Part shown: positions 24,275 to 32,273 of the stretch, piece after piece
Numbering within the stretch: the stretch's first letter is position 1
How the letters are laid out: each line of letters begins with the position of its first letter
Assembly: GCA_031265435.1 (NCBI GenBank)
Contig: JAISCR010000087.1
Span: forward strand, 1-34,072
Length of the DNA stretch: 34,072 bases
From: Treponema sp.
Lineage (GTDB): Bacteria > Spirochaetota > Spirochaetia > Treponematales > Breznakiellaceae
Direction of reading: 5' to 3'
Notes under the pieces: model-generated
Database searches by the model: none
Told to the model about the DNA's origin: nothing
Seen by the model: the letters and a program-made list of their open reading frames with translations, nothing else
Position numbers and translations under genes: made by a program

Positions 24275-25229
24275 ATGGAAAAACGAAAGTTTTCTTCTGT
24301 ATTATCCCCCCCCCCCCCCGTGTATAGCTGCAAAACAAATAGTAAGCAATAAGCCTTATTATTTCAGGACAAAACTTAATCCTGTTTTTCCCTTCTATCT
24401 CTGGAATGACGTGTGGGATTCAAATAGTTCAGGCCATCCTCTGCACTGGCAGAAATATCTGGAAGTATTTCATATTGTAAAAGGGAAGGCTGATATATCC
24501 ATAAACGGGAAAATATATAGCCTTAAAGACGGCGATATAGCGGTTATCAATCCTGAAGTAATACACGGTTATGTTAACCAATCAGGCCATACCCATCATA
24601 TTGTATTTCTTTTCAGTATTGATTTATTTAACCAGTCCCTGTTTGAACTCAGGGATAAAGACAGTCAGACGATGATTTTTTCCCGCAAGACATTGATCAC
24701 CGCCGAAACCGATGGTGAACTCCACCGGCGTATGGCACATATAATATCGCAGATCAGCAGAGAATATCTTGCCATGAATGAGGGCTACAGGCTGGCAATA
24801 AGAAAGTATCTTTATGAAATGGCATTGCTGTATCTCCGTGAGATTCCACCTGTAAAAAGCAGGCCAAACAAGGCGGCAAAAGAATATTCCAATTTTCCCT
24901 CCTTCGAACGGACGCTGTCCTTTATTCATAAAAATTTTAAAACTCCCGGCATAACCCTTGAAGACGCCGCCGCGGCCGCCTCTTTAAGCAAATTTTATTT
25001 TTCCCGTCTTTTTAGAGATCGTACCGGAGAGACATTTCATGCATACCTGACGAGGCTGCGGGTCATGCAGGCCCGGGAATACTTATCCGGCTCGGATATA
25101 CCCATCACCGACATTGTTTATAAATGCGGTTTTGCCAGTCAGCAGACATTCAACCGTCAATTTTACGCCTATACCGGCGCCTCCCCTTCCTCTTACCGTT
25201 CCGGAACCCGTGTTCGCAAACAGGTCTGA
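24275..25229 (+). CDS. AraC-family regulator, out of frame at a poly-C tract (possible phase-variable gene)
   Basis: The body is an AraC/XylS regulator: a cupin-like N-terminal sensing half (HWQKYLEVFHIVKGKAD, then the GDIAVINPEVIHG stretch) and a C-terminal double helix-turn-helix (TLEDAAAAASLSKFYFSRLF and ITDIVYKCGFASQQTFNRQF). The body's frame has no ATG between the promoter start near 24234 and the conserved region. The only good start is ATG 24275, 8 nt after AAAGGAA, and from it the frame passes through 14 cytosines and ends after 25 codons. Deleting one C or adding two puts the ATG in frame with the body. So the gene is either switched off by tract length or the tract is misread. If intact, it should control the adjoining UroD/ABC operon. 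Confidence 0.8.
24306..24319 (+). repeat. Poly-C tract (C14) at the start of the AraC-family gene
   Basis: Fourteen consecutive cytosines lie 31 nt after the ATG at 24275. In the frame from that ATG, 14 or 15 C lead to early stops; 13 or 16 C open the full regulator. Confidence 0.9.
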
Positions 25230-25369
25230 TAATTTCTCTTCGCGGTAAATTTTTTCTTCAAAACATGCTGCTTTTAGAGCAATTTTTGGGTAATACTCAG
25301 CAAAAAGCAGTTAGCCAAATTTCCCCAGTCCCTGATAAAATAATAACCAATTGTGGGTAAGGATGAAAA

Positions 25370-26470
25370 ATGGATGTATCTGTCAAATGGACCGGCAAAT
25401 ATAAGCATAATTGGGAGGAAGCTTGTAAGTACCTGACGGCATGGTGGAATTGTGAAGAAACCGACAGGCCCCTGATTTTCAATCCGGTTCCGAAGCCGCC
25501 TGAGGAAAGGAAAGGGCGCCTCATAAGCCCAAAAAATCCTTCCGAAGCCGCCTGTTTTGATCTGGATGCCGATATAAGGCTGAACAATACCAGGTACAAT
25601 TTTGAAAACAATTTATACCTTGCCGAAGCTGTGCCCGGCGCATTCTGTAATTTCGCCAGTCTTTTGGGGATGCTCTGTGTCCAGGCGGGTGGCAAGATCG
25701 ATTACGCTCCCGATACATTTACCGCCTGGCTGGAAGAGGAAGACGACTTGTTCGATCTCCCTCTTCCTGAACCAGCTTCCCCATGCAGGGAATTGAAGTT
25801 TGCAATCGACATGATCCACCGTAACCATGAGGCCTTTGGCTATGACGCCGTGTTGGGCGCTAATCCCATGCTGGATCCAATGACTACCCTTTCACTGATG
25901 CGGGGTTCTTCAAATTTTTTAATGGATTTAATCGAACGTGAAGAAGATGTACTGCGCTGGCTCAAGCGTCTTGGAGAATTTCATTCCCAGGCTGTTGTTT
26001 CCTACCGTGAGGCAAGGGCTGTCCATGATCGCAGAGAAGAGTATAACTGGACAGGCGCCTGGGCGCCGGGCGACATGGATGCTATTCAGTGCGACGTATG
26101 CACCATGCTTTCTCCCGAAATGTTCAGAAAATTTGCAATGCCCGAGATGGAAAAAGAAGCGGCTTTTTTTGACTATACGATATGGCATCTGGACGGATCG
26201 GACGAATTTAAGCATATAGATGATATTTGCGGTATTCCGAATCTCCATGCAATTCAGTATGTTGACGAAAAAGGAAGGGATATCAGCTGCTTTTCTGACA
26301 TATGGAAAAAAATAACCGGGAAAGGCAAGAGCCTGTTATTCCATACCAAATCCGAATATGCCTTATCTTTGACAAAACTGCTTGGGTGTAAAGGCCTGTC
26401 TTTCTATCTTATGGATATTGATACCGAAGAAAAGATGCTTCAGTTTCTTGAAAAGTTGAAAGAAAACTGA
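25370..26470 (+). CDS. UroD-like (uroporphyrinogen decarboxylase superfamily) protein 1
   Basis: This 366-residue protein resembles the UroD/methyltransferase superfamily (PF01208) in its C-terminal half: QCDVCTMLSPEMFRKFAMPEM (about 240-260) is the characteristic segment in which a substrate-binding region precedes the helix, and IWHLDG (271-276) corresponds to the H-x-(D/C)-G site. Superfamily members include haem-pathway decarboxylases and corrinoid-dependent methyltransferases such as MtaA. It is not a classic HemE, lacking the usual N-terminal RP(x)W-type signature. It starts with AAGGATG upstream and heads an operon with a sugar-type ABC importer. A role in demethylating or processing the imported compound is plausible but unproven. 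No corrinoid protein is adjacent. Confidence 0.78.
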   Translation: MDVSVKWTGKYKHNWEEACKYLTAWWNCEETDRPLIFNPVPKPPEERKGRLISPKNPSEAACFDLDADIRLNNTRYNFENNLYLAEAVPGAFCNFASLLGMLCVQAGGKIDYAPDTFTAWLEEEDDLFDLPLPEPASPCRELKFAIDMIHRNHEAFGYDAVLGANPMLDPMTTLSLMRGSSNFLMDLIEREEDVLRWLKRLGEFHSQAVVSYREARAVHDRREEYNWTGAWAPGDMDAIQCDVCTMLSPEMFRKFAMPEMEKEAAFFDYTIWHLDGSDEFKHIDDICGIPNLHAIQYVDEKGRDISCFSDIWKKITGKGKSLLFHTKSEYALSLTKLLGCKGLSFYLMDIDTEEKMLQFLEKLKEN

Positions 26471-26485
26471 AGAGCGGATTAGGAC

Positions 26486-26507
26486 TTAATACAGATTTCT
26501 GTATTAA
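26486..26507 (+). promoter_or_regulatory. Intercistronic hairpin ahead of the binding-protein gene
   Basis: TTAATACAG (26486-26494) and CTGTATTAA (26499-26507) are perfect inverted arms around ATTT. It lies in the 60-nt gap between the UroD-like gene and the binding lipoprotein, 13 nt before the GGAGG. It may be an operator or protect the downstream mRNA. Confidence 0.6.
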
Positions 26508-26530
26508 ATAAATTTGTTTTGGAGGTTTCT

Positions 26531-27817
26531 ATGAAAAGTTTTCTGGTTTCTATTCTTGTTCTTGCTTTGGCTCTGCTGGGGTGCAAAGCAAAGGAAGGAG
26601 TGGCTTCCGCCGCTGCCTCCCCTGACGAAAAGGTAACCCTTGCCGTCTGGAATTTTACCAATGAGTTTGAATACGGTATGTTGGATCTCTACAAGGAGGC
26701 TCATCCCAACATAACAATAGAACATACATTGGTTCAGGAAAGCGCCGGGTATGTAAACAAGCTTGTGTCCGCCTTAACCTCGGGTCAGGGAGCGCCCGAT
26801 TGTTTTGCCCTGAATGTGAACTATACACGCCAGTTTGTTGAATCGGGTCAGGTATTGGATCTTACCGATATTTACAATTTATATAAGGATGCGCTTGTAC
26901 CATATCAGGTGGAAATTGGCAGCGATAACGGTAAAGTCTATGCCCTTTCATGGCAGGCCACTCCCGGCGCTTTCTACTACCGCCGAAGCCTGGCAAAAAA
27001 ATATCTGGGTACCGATGACCCGGCTCAAATTCAAACATATCTTTCCGATATGAATAAATTCATGGATACGGCCAAGACGCTCCATGATAAATCCGGCGGA
27101 AGCTGTGTGATTGTGCCCACATTTACGGGACTATTGGATGCCTATACCCCCAATCGTAAACAGCCCTGGGTGGTTGATGGCTCCCTGGTAATAGATCCCA
27201 TCCTTCTTGATTATATGGATGTATCCAGAACCATACGCGAAAAAGGCTACGACGCCCGTTTGGGCGGCTGGTCGGAAGGCTGGTTTAACGGCATGAAAGG
27301 CATCCTGAAAGATGAAAACGGAAATACAATCGATGTATTTGGATATTTCCTTCCCACCTGGGGCATAAGCTATGTATTCAAGACCAATGCGATGGAAACT
27401 TCAGGCGACTGGGCCATCGCTCCCGGCCCCATGTATCATTATAACGGCGGTACATATATCGCTGCCTACAAAGGAACCAAACATCCCGCGGAAGCAAAAG
27501 AATTTATCCGCTATATGACCGCCGATGACGATTTCCTGGAAGCCTGGGCCATAAAGCGCGGGGATTTGACTTCCAACAACAGGGTCAATGCCAAGGTAAA
27601 GGATCAGTTTTCCGATCCGTATGTGGGCGGTCAAAACCATTGGGCTCTGTTTTCGGAACTTGCTCCTTTTGTGAACGGTAAACTTGTTCAGGGCACGGAT
27701 GACGCAATAAATGCCATTTTCAATGAAGCCGTAACGGCCTATGCCAATAATGAAAAATCAAAAGAGAAGGCATTGGCTGATTTTAAAGATCAGGTTGCAA
27801 GCGAAATGGGATTTTAG
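26531..27817 (+). CDS. ABC importer substrate-binding lipoprotein (carbohydrate type)
   Basis: This 428-residue protein has a signal sequence with lipobox ALLG-Cys18 and the fold signatures of family 1 solute-binding proteins (AVWNFTNEFEYGMLDLYKEAHP, then GQGAPDCFALN, and a late YIAAYKGTKHPAEAKEFI segment). It should sit outside the inner membrane, lipid-anchored, and capture a sugar or glycoside for the two permeases downstream. The ATG at 26531 with GGAGG 5 nt away is preferred to a TTG at 26519. Hairpins flank the gene on both sides (26486-26507 and 27832-27901), which would let the binding protein be made in excess over the permeases, as is usual in such operons. Confidence 0.92.
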   Translation: MKSFLVSILVLALALLGCKAKEGVASAAASPDEKVTLAVWNFTNEFEYGMLDLYKEAHPNITIEHTLVQESAGYVNKLVSALTSGQGAPDCFALNVNYTRQFVESGQVLDLTDIYNLYKDALVPYQVEIGSDNGKVYALSWQATPGAFYYRRSLAKKYLGTDDPAQIQTYLSDMNKFMDTAKTLHDKSGGSCVIVPTFTGLLDAYTPNRKQPWVVDGSLVIDPILLDYMDVSRTIREKGYDARLGGWSEGWFNGMKGILKDENGNTIDVFGYFLPTWGISYVFKTNAMETSGDWAIAPGPMYHYNGGTYIAAYKGTKHPAEAKEFIRYMTADDDFLEAWAIKRGDLTSNNRVNAKVKDQFSDPYVGGQNHWALFSELAPFVNGKLVQGTDDAINAIFNEAVTAYANNEKSKEKALADFKDQVASEMGF

Positions 27818-27831
27818 TGTTGAGGGGTTAG

Positions 27832-27901
27832 AATTAACACTTTGTGTTAATTTTCGATTTACACAAGCGGCGAGACGTCCGCTTTTTGCAGGAGTAACAG
27901 T
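27832..27901 (+). promoter_or_regulatory. Hairpin-plus-RBS module B
   Basis: AATTAACAC/GTGTTAATT (27832-27852) is a perfect hairpin, followed 13 nt later by AAGCGG/CCGCTT (27865-27884) with a T5 run and AGGAG (27890-27894), then the permease ATG at 27902. It matches module A at 23214-23284 almost base for base in layout, though the loop of the second hairpin differs. Confidence 0.75.
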
Positions 27902-28861
27902 ATGCATAAGGCCGGCTATCAGGCAAGATTACAAAAATGGGGGTATATATTCTGTCTACCCTTTGTAACAGGTTTTATATTTTTCTTTCTGTGGCCGACT
28001 TTGTATACTGTTATTTTAAGCTTTGCGGATTTAAAGGGAATGCGGACTGATTTTAAACTTGTAGGCCTTAAAAATTTTGCAAAACTGGCCGGAGATAAAT
28101 TTTTCTGGGGTTCTGTCGGCAACACATTTATTATTTCAGGTGTTTCGATCATTTTCCAGATATGTGTTGCCCTCCTCCTGGCGATACTGCTTTCAGACAG
28201 TTATTTGAACCTGAAAGGAAGGGGATTGTTCCGGGCTCTGGTATATATGCCCAATCTGCTCACCGCAGTATCCATTTCACTTTTATTTTTAACACTTTTT
28301 CAGTATCCCACCGGGCCTCTGTCTCAAATCCTGTACAGAATGGGTTTACGTGTTTTGGTAGAACGGAACGGGGTGTCAAACTACGAGATGATGGATCTTT
28401 TCAGAAATGTTCTGTTTACAAGGGGGATAATTTCTTTTATTTTCTGGCTTATGTGGTATGGGTACCACCTTATTATTTTAATGGCGGGAATTACCGCAAT
28501 ACCGGTTTCCCTGTTTGAATCGGCACTGGTAGACGGCGCTTCGAGCCGTCAGACAACATGGTTTATTACATTGCCTTTATTAAGACCCGTTTTGCTGTAT
28601 GTGTTTCTTACCTGCATGATAGGCGGTATAAACGCCTTTGATATTCCCGCCATGCTTACCAACATGAGGGGGAATCCCGATTTTAAGGCGCGGACGACAA
28701 TAATGTATCTGTATAATGTTGCGTTTCAGGGATCAAATGATTATTCTTACGGAGCCGCTATCGCAATAGGGCTGTTTCTGATAACAATCGTTTTTGCCCT
28801 GTTCATTTTCTTTTTTCTCCATGACAGAAGTGACTTGAAAAAAGCCGAAGGGGCGATCTGA
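27902..28861 (+). CDS. ABC sugar-type permease, first subunit
   Basis: This 319-residue protein has six expected membrane helices, with the family's permease motif near residue 210 (SLFESALVDGASSRQTTWFI), matching the EAA loop that docks the ATPase. Its N-terminal helix (FCLPFVTGFIFFFLWPTLY) is typical of the MalF/UgpA class. The stop codon TGA overlaps the next gene's ATG by one base (28861), so both permeases are translationally coupled. There is no ATPase gene in the operon; a shared multi-sugar ATPase (MsmK-like) elsewhere in the genome is the usual solution. Confidence 0.93.
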   Translation: MHKAGYQARLQKWGYIFCLPFVTGFIFFFLWPTLYTVILSFADLKGMRTDFKLVGLKNFAKLAGDKFFWGSVGNTFIISGVSIIFQICVALLLAILLSDSYLNLKGRGLFRALVYMPNLLTAVSISLLFLTLFQYPTGPLSQILYRMGLRVLVERNGVSNYEMMDLFRNVLFTRGIISFIFWLMWYGYHLIILMAGITAIPVSLFESALVDGASSRQTTWFITLPLLRPVLLYVFLTCMIGGINAFDIPAMLTNMRGNPDFKARTTIMYLYNVAFQGSNDYSYGAAIAIGLFLITIVFALFIFFFLHDRSDLKKAEGAI

Positions 28862-29703
28862 TGATAAAAGGCATATTGTATATCAATGCCAAACGGTTTG
28901 TCGTATATATTTTTATGACATTCCTGGCAATTCTGGCAATTATACCTGTCTATATAATGATTATTAACGCCACAAGATCAACAATGGAAATTAATGCGGG
29001 GATTTCCCTCCTGCCCGGTAAACACCTGCTTTCAAACTGGAAATTTCTGACACGTTTTGATGTACCGTTTTACAAGGGCTTTTTTAACAGTGTAATTATT
29101 TCTCTGGGTTCTACCGTTTTGGCAGTTTATTTTAATTCAATGACGGCATACGGGCTTCATGTATACGCTTTTAAAGGCCGCCGGGTACTTTGGAGTATTA
29201 TTCTTATTGTTATGATGCTCCCGGGATCTTTGTCGTTCATCGGCTTTTATCAGTTTATGGCCCGCCTGAAGCTGCTTGATTCCTACATACCTTTGATAGT
29301 TCCGTCAATATCCATGGCTACCATGGTTTTGTTCCTGCGGCAATACATGAGTTCCGTAATATCCCAGGATATTATCGATGCGGCCCGCGTAGACGGCGCC
29401 GGAGAATTTTATATTTTTAACCGTATTATTCTGTTTTTATTAAAGCCTGCTCTCGCGGCACAGGCCATTTTTACCTTTGTAGCCTCATGGAATAATTTCT
29501 TTACCCCCTTTCTGTTATTGACTTCAATGAAAAAATATACCCTTCCAATGTTTGTGGTACTCCTGCGGGGAGATATTTACAAGACTGAACTGGGAGGTAT
29601 TTACCTTGGAATCGCGTTTTCCATAGTGCCAATCATGATCTTCTATGCGTTTATGTCCCGGTATATACTGTCGGGTGTTACTATGGGCAGCCTGAAAGAG
29701 TAG
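28861..29703 (+). CDS. ABC sugar-type permease, second subunit
   Basis: This 280-residue protein belongs to the MalG/UgpE class of permeases. Six hydrophobic segments are evident, and the EAA loop reads DIIDAARVDGAGEFYIFNRI at about residue 172-191. It forms the translocation pore with the preceding subunit, to which it is coupled by the TGATG overlap. A 64-nt gap separates it from the second UroD-like gene, which continues the operon. The frame and length are normal for the family, and no defects are visible. Confidence 0.93.
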   Translation: MIKGILYINAKRFVVYIFMTFLAILAIIPVYIMIINATRSTMEINAGISLLPGKHLLSNWKFLTRFDVPFYKGFFNSVIISLGSTVLAVYFNSMTAYGLHVYAFKGRRVLWSIILIVMMLPGSLSFIGFYQFMARLKLLDSYIPLIVPSISMATMVLFLRQYMSSVISQDIIDAARVDGAGEFYIFNRIILFLLKPALAAQAIFTFVASWNNFFTPFLLLTSMKKYTLPMFVVLLRGDIYKTELGGIYLGIAFSIVPIMIFYAFMSRYILSGVTMGSLKE

Positions 29704-29767
29704 GAGTACAAAATGATTCCTCAAGCCGGCAAACAGATACTGCGGACGCCCATACAAAGGAGCATTC

Positions 29768-31096
29768 ATGATTGCCGCAAAAGATAAAAACATCATCCGG
29801 GAATTGGCGAAACGGGTTGCCGAACTGGCAGCGCTGCCGGTAAACAGGGAGCGCGAACAACGCATCAGGGCCAACAACAGCCTCAAGCCGGGACGGCCCA
29901 TTGTATGGATTGATGAAATCCCCTGGCACGAAATGGATATTGATAACGAGCTTGTCTTGCAATGCCTGTCACCGGAAGCCCAGGCAATGGAAGCTTATCT
30001 CCGGCAGGTTCTTTACCGGTGGAATCATATACAGGCGGACATGGTAGTAGAAGATGTTTTTTATGTCGGCAAGGCTTATGATACCACTCTTGATTCTTCA
30101 AACCCCTATTCCGCATCCGCCGCCAGGCCGGAGGAAAGCCTCTGGTTAAGGAGATGGGCGGCTTACGGTACCCTGTTTGGAATATCGGGTGTACAGGTAA
30201 AAGAAGAGACGCTTTCCACAAACAGGGATAACCATATTGTATCCCACCATTATGAAGATCAGCTTGATACGGAAGACAAACTTGAAAAATTAAAAATCCC
30301 CACAATTACCGCAAGGCCCGATATAGATGAAAGAAATCTTGCTCTGGCAAACGATGTTTTTGACGGTATCATGCCGGTTAAACTGCGTGGACATCAAATC
30401 TACTATGCGCCCTGGGACGAGATTGCCATGTTGCGCGGAGTAACCAACTGTTACATGGACATGGCATGCCGTCCGGAATTTACCCATAGCATTATTTCAC
30501 GGTTTACCGGTATCTATGTGTCTACCTACGAACAGATGGAGGCCCAGGGACTTCTGGATTTTAATCTGCCCAATCTTCACAGTACGCCGTCATACACCGC
30601 CGAACTCCCCGCAAAAGACTTTGACGGAAAGATACGGTTTAAAGATATCTGGTTCCGCGGAATGGCCCAGCTTTTCGCGTCGACTTCCCCTGAAATGCAG
30701 GATGAATTCGACCTTCAGTATATGCGTAAGCTGATGGAACGCTGCGGACTTGCCTACTATGGTTGCTGCGAGCCCCTGGACAAGTTCATCCCCTGCCTGA
30801 AAAAAATTCCCAACATGAGAAAAATCGGAGTCAGCCCCTGGGCGGATGTCCGTTCCTCGGCGGAGCAGATCGGCGGAAACTATATCGTTGCCCGTAAACC
30901 GAATCCCGCCAACGTTGGACGAAATTTTGACCGGGAAACCGTGGAAAAAGAAACAGCCGAAACCATTGAAGCCTGCCGCGAAAATCAATGTCCTTACGAG
31001 TTTGTTCTGAAGGACATCAGTACGGTAAACAATAATCCCGAAAACCTTATCGAATGGACAAAGACGGTAATGGGTGTTATTGACAGATACTACTGA
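29768..31096 (+). CDS. UroD-like protein 2
   Basis: This 442-residue protein appears to be a distant UroD-superfamily member: FRGMAQLFASTSPEMQDEFDLQYMRKLMERCGL (about 297-328) followed by YYGCCEPLDKFIPCL (331-345) resembles the helix and Cys/His-bearing strand of UroD-like methyltransferases, with a metal site suggested by Cys333 and Cys334. It is longer than the first UroD-like gene and not closely similar to it. The start at 29768 follows AAAGGAG. Being the last gene after the permeases, it should act on the imported substrate. Its 3' end is repeated 998 bp downstream, past the MNT/HEPN pair. The function is not known; naming it a methyltransferase would be a guess. Confidence 0.75.
   Translation: MIAAKDKNIIRELAKRVAELAALPVNREREQRIRANNSLKPGRPIVWIDEIPWHEMDIDNELVLQCLSPEAQAMEAYLRQVLYRWNHIQADMVVEDVFYVGKAYDTTLDSSNPYSASAARPEESLWLRRWAAYGTLFGISGVQVKEETLSTNRDNHIVSHHYEDQLDTEDKLEKLKIPTITARPDIDERNLALANDVFDGIMPVKLRGHQIYYAPWDEIAMLRGVTNCYMDMACRPEFTHSIISRFTGIYVSTYEQMEAQGLLDFNLPNLHSTPSYTAELPAKDFDGKIRFKDIWFRGMAQLFASTSPEMQDEFDLQYMRKLMERCGLAYYGCCEPLDKFIPCLKKIPNMRKIGVSPWADVRSSAEQIGGNYIVARKPNPANVGRNFDRETVEKETAETIEACRENQCPYEFVLKDISTVNNNPENLIEWTKTVMGVIDRYY
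31056..31094 (+). repeat. 39-bp direct repeat, left copy (3' end of UroD-like gene 2)
   Basis: This 39-bp segment, the last codons of the UroD-like gene, recurs at 32054-32092 with 35 of 39 positions identical and in the same orientation. The pair brackets the MNT/HEPN genes. Confidence 0.85.
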
Positions 31097-31116
31097 GCCT
31101 CTTCCGTGGCTTCCCG

Positions 31117-31190
31117 CCCCTGACAACAGCGCTTTCACCGGTTCCCCGGTTACCGTTAAGTTCGTAACCCGGGCTGGGAGCGGTCAGGGG
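31117..31190. other. Structured intergenic region
   Basis: Outer arms CCCCTGAC (31117-31124) and GTCAGGGG (31183-31190) enclose an inner hairpin, CCCGGTTAC (31145-31153) against GTAACCCGGG (31164-31173). There is no T-run immediately after. It could be a terminator-like end of the ABC operon, a small RNA or a cruciform; only the inverted repeats are seen. Confidence 0.4.
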
Positions 31191-31239
31191 GAATTCTGAA
31201 AAAAATATCAGATTCTCCCGTGTGGCAGATTTCCCCGTG

Positions 31240-31268
31240 TTGACAGGGGCACGTAAAAATAGTAAAGT
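31240..31268 (+). promoter_or_regulatory. Sigma-70-type promoter of the MNT/HEPN pair
   Basis: Perfect TTGACA (31240-31245), 17-nt spacer and TAAAGT (31263-31268), giving a start near 31275 and a leader of about 24 nt carrying AGGGAGAG. Confidence 0.7.
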
Positions 31269-31298
31269 GTAATTCAGATAGCAGGGAGAGCAAAAAAA

Positions 31299-31634
31299 TT
31301 GCAAAATGACCTATCCAAAATAAAAAAAGAGCTTGACGCCATAACGAAATCCGTAGTTGAAAACATTCCCGTAGAAGAAATATATCTTTTTGGTTCCTTT
31401 GCCTATGGAATGCCGGGAAAAGATTCTGATATTGATTTATATTTGGTGTTCAAAGACGACATGCAAATACGGGAATATGAAGCTTTGGCAATGGCCCGCA
31501 AGGTTATGTTTGGTATACAGAACAGATCCATCGATCTTTTAGGACAAAAAAAACAAAAATTCCTCTATCGTTCAACCGGATTTGCAACCATCGAAAAAGA
31601 AGTTCTCCAAAAAGGTGTTAAACTCTATGGATAG
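31299..31634 (+). CDS. MNT-type minimal nucleotidyltransferase antitoxin
   Basis: This 111-residue protein has the minimal nucleotidyltransferase signature GSFAYG (32-37) followed by DSDIDLYLV (42-50), whose aspartates bind magnesium. In the HEPN/MNT (type VII) toxin-antitoxin systems this protein neutralises its partner by adding AMP residues to it. The start is TTG 31299, supported by AGGGAGAG 8 nt upstream; there is no alternative ATG in frame nearby. Its stop (31632-31634) overlaps the HEPN gene's start (31627) by 8 nt, typical of coupled pairs. It lies in an AT-rich patch unlike the genes to the left, consistent with acquisition. Confidence 0.88.
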   Translation: MQNDLSKIKKELDAITKSVVENIPVEEIYLFGSFAYGMPGKDSDIDLYLVFKDDMQIREYEALAMARKVMFGIQNRSIDLLGQKKQKFLYRSTGFATIEKEVLQKGVKLYG

Positions 31635-32025
31635 AATGGCGGAAGCGAAAGAATGGTTTGATATTGCTGATGGCGACCTTAGATCGGCAGAGCATCTTAT
31701 GACATTGCATTATCCAAGACCGGACAATGTCATCTGCAATTTATGCCAGCAAGCTGCTGAAAAATATATTAAGGGGTTTCTTGTTTATAAAGAAATTGAA
31801 TTCAGGAAAATTCATGATCTTGTCGCGCTGTTGGAATTGTCAAAAACAAATAATGTGGATATTTCAGTGTTGCTTGATAAGTGCGCCTTTTTGTTCCAGT
31901 ATGCGGTAGAACCTCGTTATCCCAACCGGCATGAATATACGGAAGAAGAAGTTAAAACAGCTATTCAATATGCCAAAGACATACACGTCTTTATAAAAAA
32001 AGTAATGGAAGATAATACCGGATAA
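31627..32025 (+). CDS. HEPN domain RNase toxin
   Basis: This 132-residue helical protein matches the HEPN family (PF05168): CNLCQQAAEKYIKGFLVYK (38-56), KIHDLVALLE (61-70) and the catalytic R-x4-H motif, Arg97 to His102 (RYPNRH). HEPN toxins cleave RNA, often tRNA, and are held in check by the neighbouring MNT protein through AMPylation. The motif is intact, so the toxin should be active. The ATG at 31627 overlaps the MNT stop and gives the family's usual length; the longer start at 31582 would sit inside the MNT gene and is rejected. Direct repeats flank the pair. Confidence 0.88.
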   Translation: MDRMAEAKEWFDIADGDLRSAEHLMTLHYPRPDNVICNLCQQAAEKYIKGFLVYKEIEFRKIHDLVALLELSKTNNVDISVLLDKCAFLFQYAVEPRYPNRHEYTEEEVKTAIQYAKDIHVFIKKVMEDNTG

Positions 32026-32053
32026 TTAAAGAGATGGACTCGCAGCAGGTTGA

Positions 32054-32092
32054 GGACAAAAACGGTAATGGGTGTTATTAACAGATGCTATT
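32054..32092 (+). repeat. 39-bp direct repeat, right copy
   Basis: A copy of the 31056-31094 segment with 35 of 39 bases matching, lying in non-coding DNA. The reading frame of the UroD-like C-terminus is only partially kept, so this is a vestige rather than a functional gene end. Confidence 0.85.
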
Positions 32093-32130
32093 ACTTTGGT
32101 ATTCAGGCGGAACGTGGTAAACAGAATTCC

Positions 32131-32273
32131 TTAATCTTTTTCCATTTTATACATAATTCTCCAATAATCAACTATTATTTCCCGATATAATATATATGAG
32201 CAATATATTCAATAATTTCATCCAGATCATTCCTTGCAGGAGCAGCCCACTTTATAAAATATTTTTCACCCAT
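32131..32273 (-). pseudogene. Broken ParE/RelE-type toxin
   Basis: Minus strand from ATG 32273 reads MGEKYFIKWAAPARNDLDEI and IEYIAHIYYIGK, then stops at 32175 after 32 codons. The opening is typical of ParE/RelE toxins (the x-W-x-P-x-A-xx-D-L start). Shortly after, in another frame, comes IVDYWRIMYKMEKD ending at 32131, which resembles the later RIVYRIE strand of the same family. The gene has therefore lost an internal piece and shifted frame. Its start overlaps the antitoxin stop, the normal layout of a toxin following its antitoxin. Confidence 0.65.

Noticed and set aside
25261-25311. CTGCTTTT/AAAAGCAG inverted repeat before UroD-like gene 1
   Set aside because: The arms are short, AT-rich and 27 nt apart; it may be an AraC-type operator but the evidence is too thin to list.
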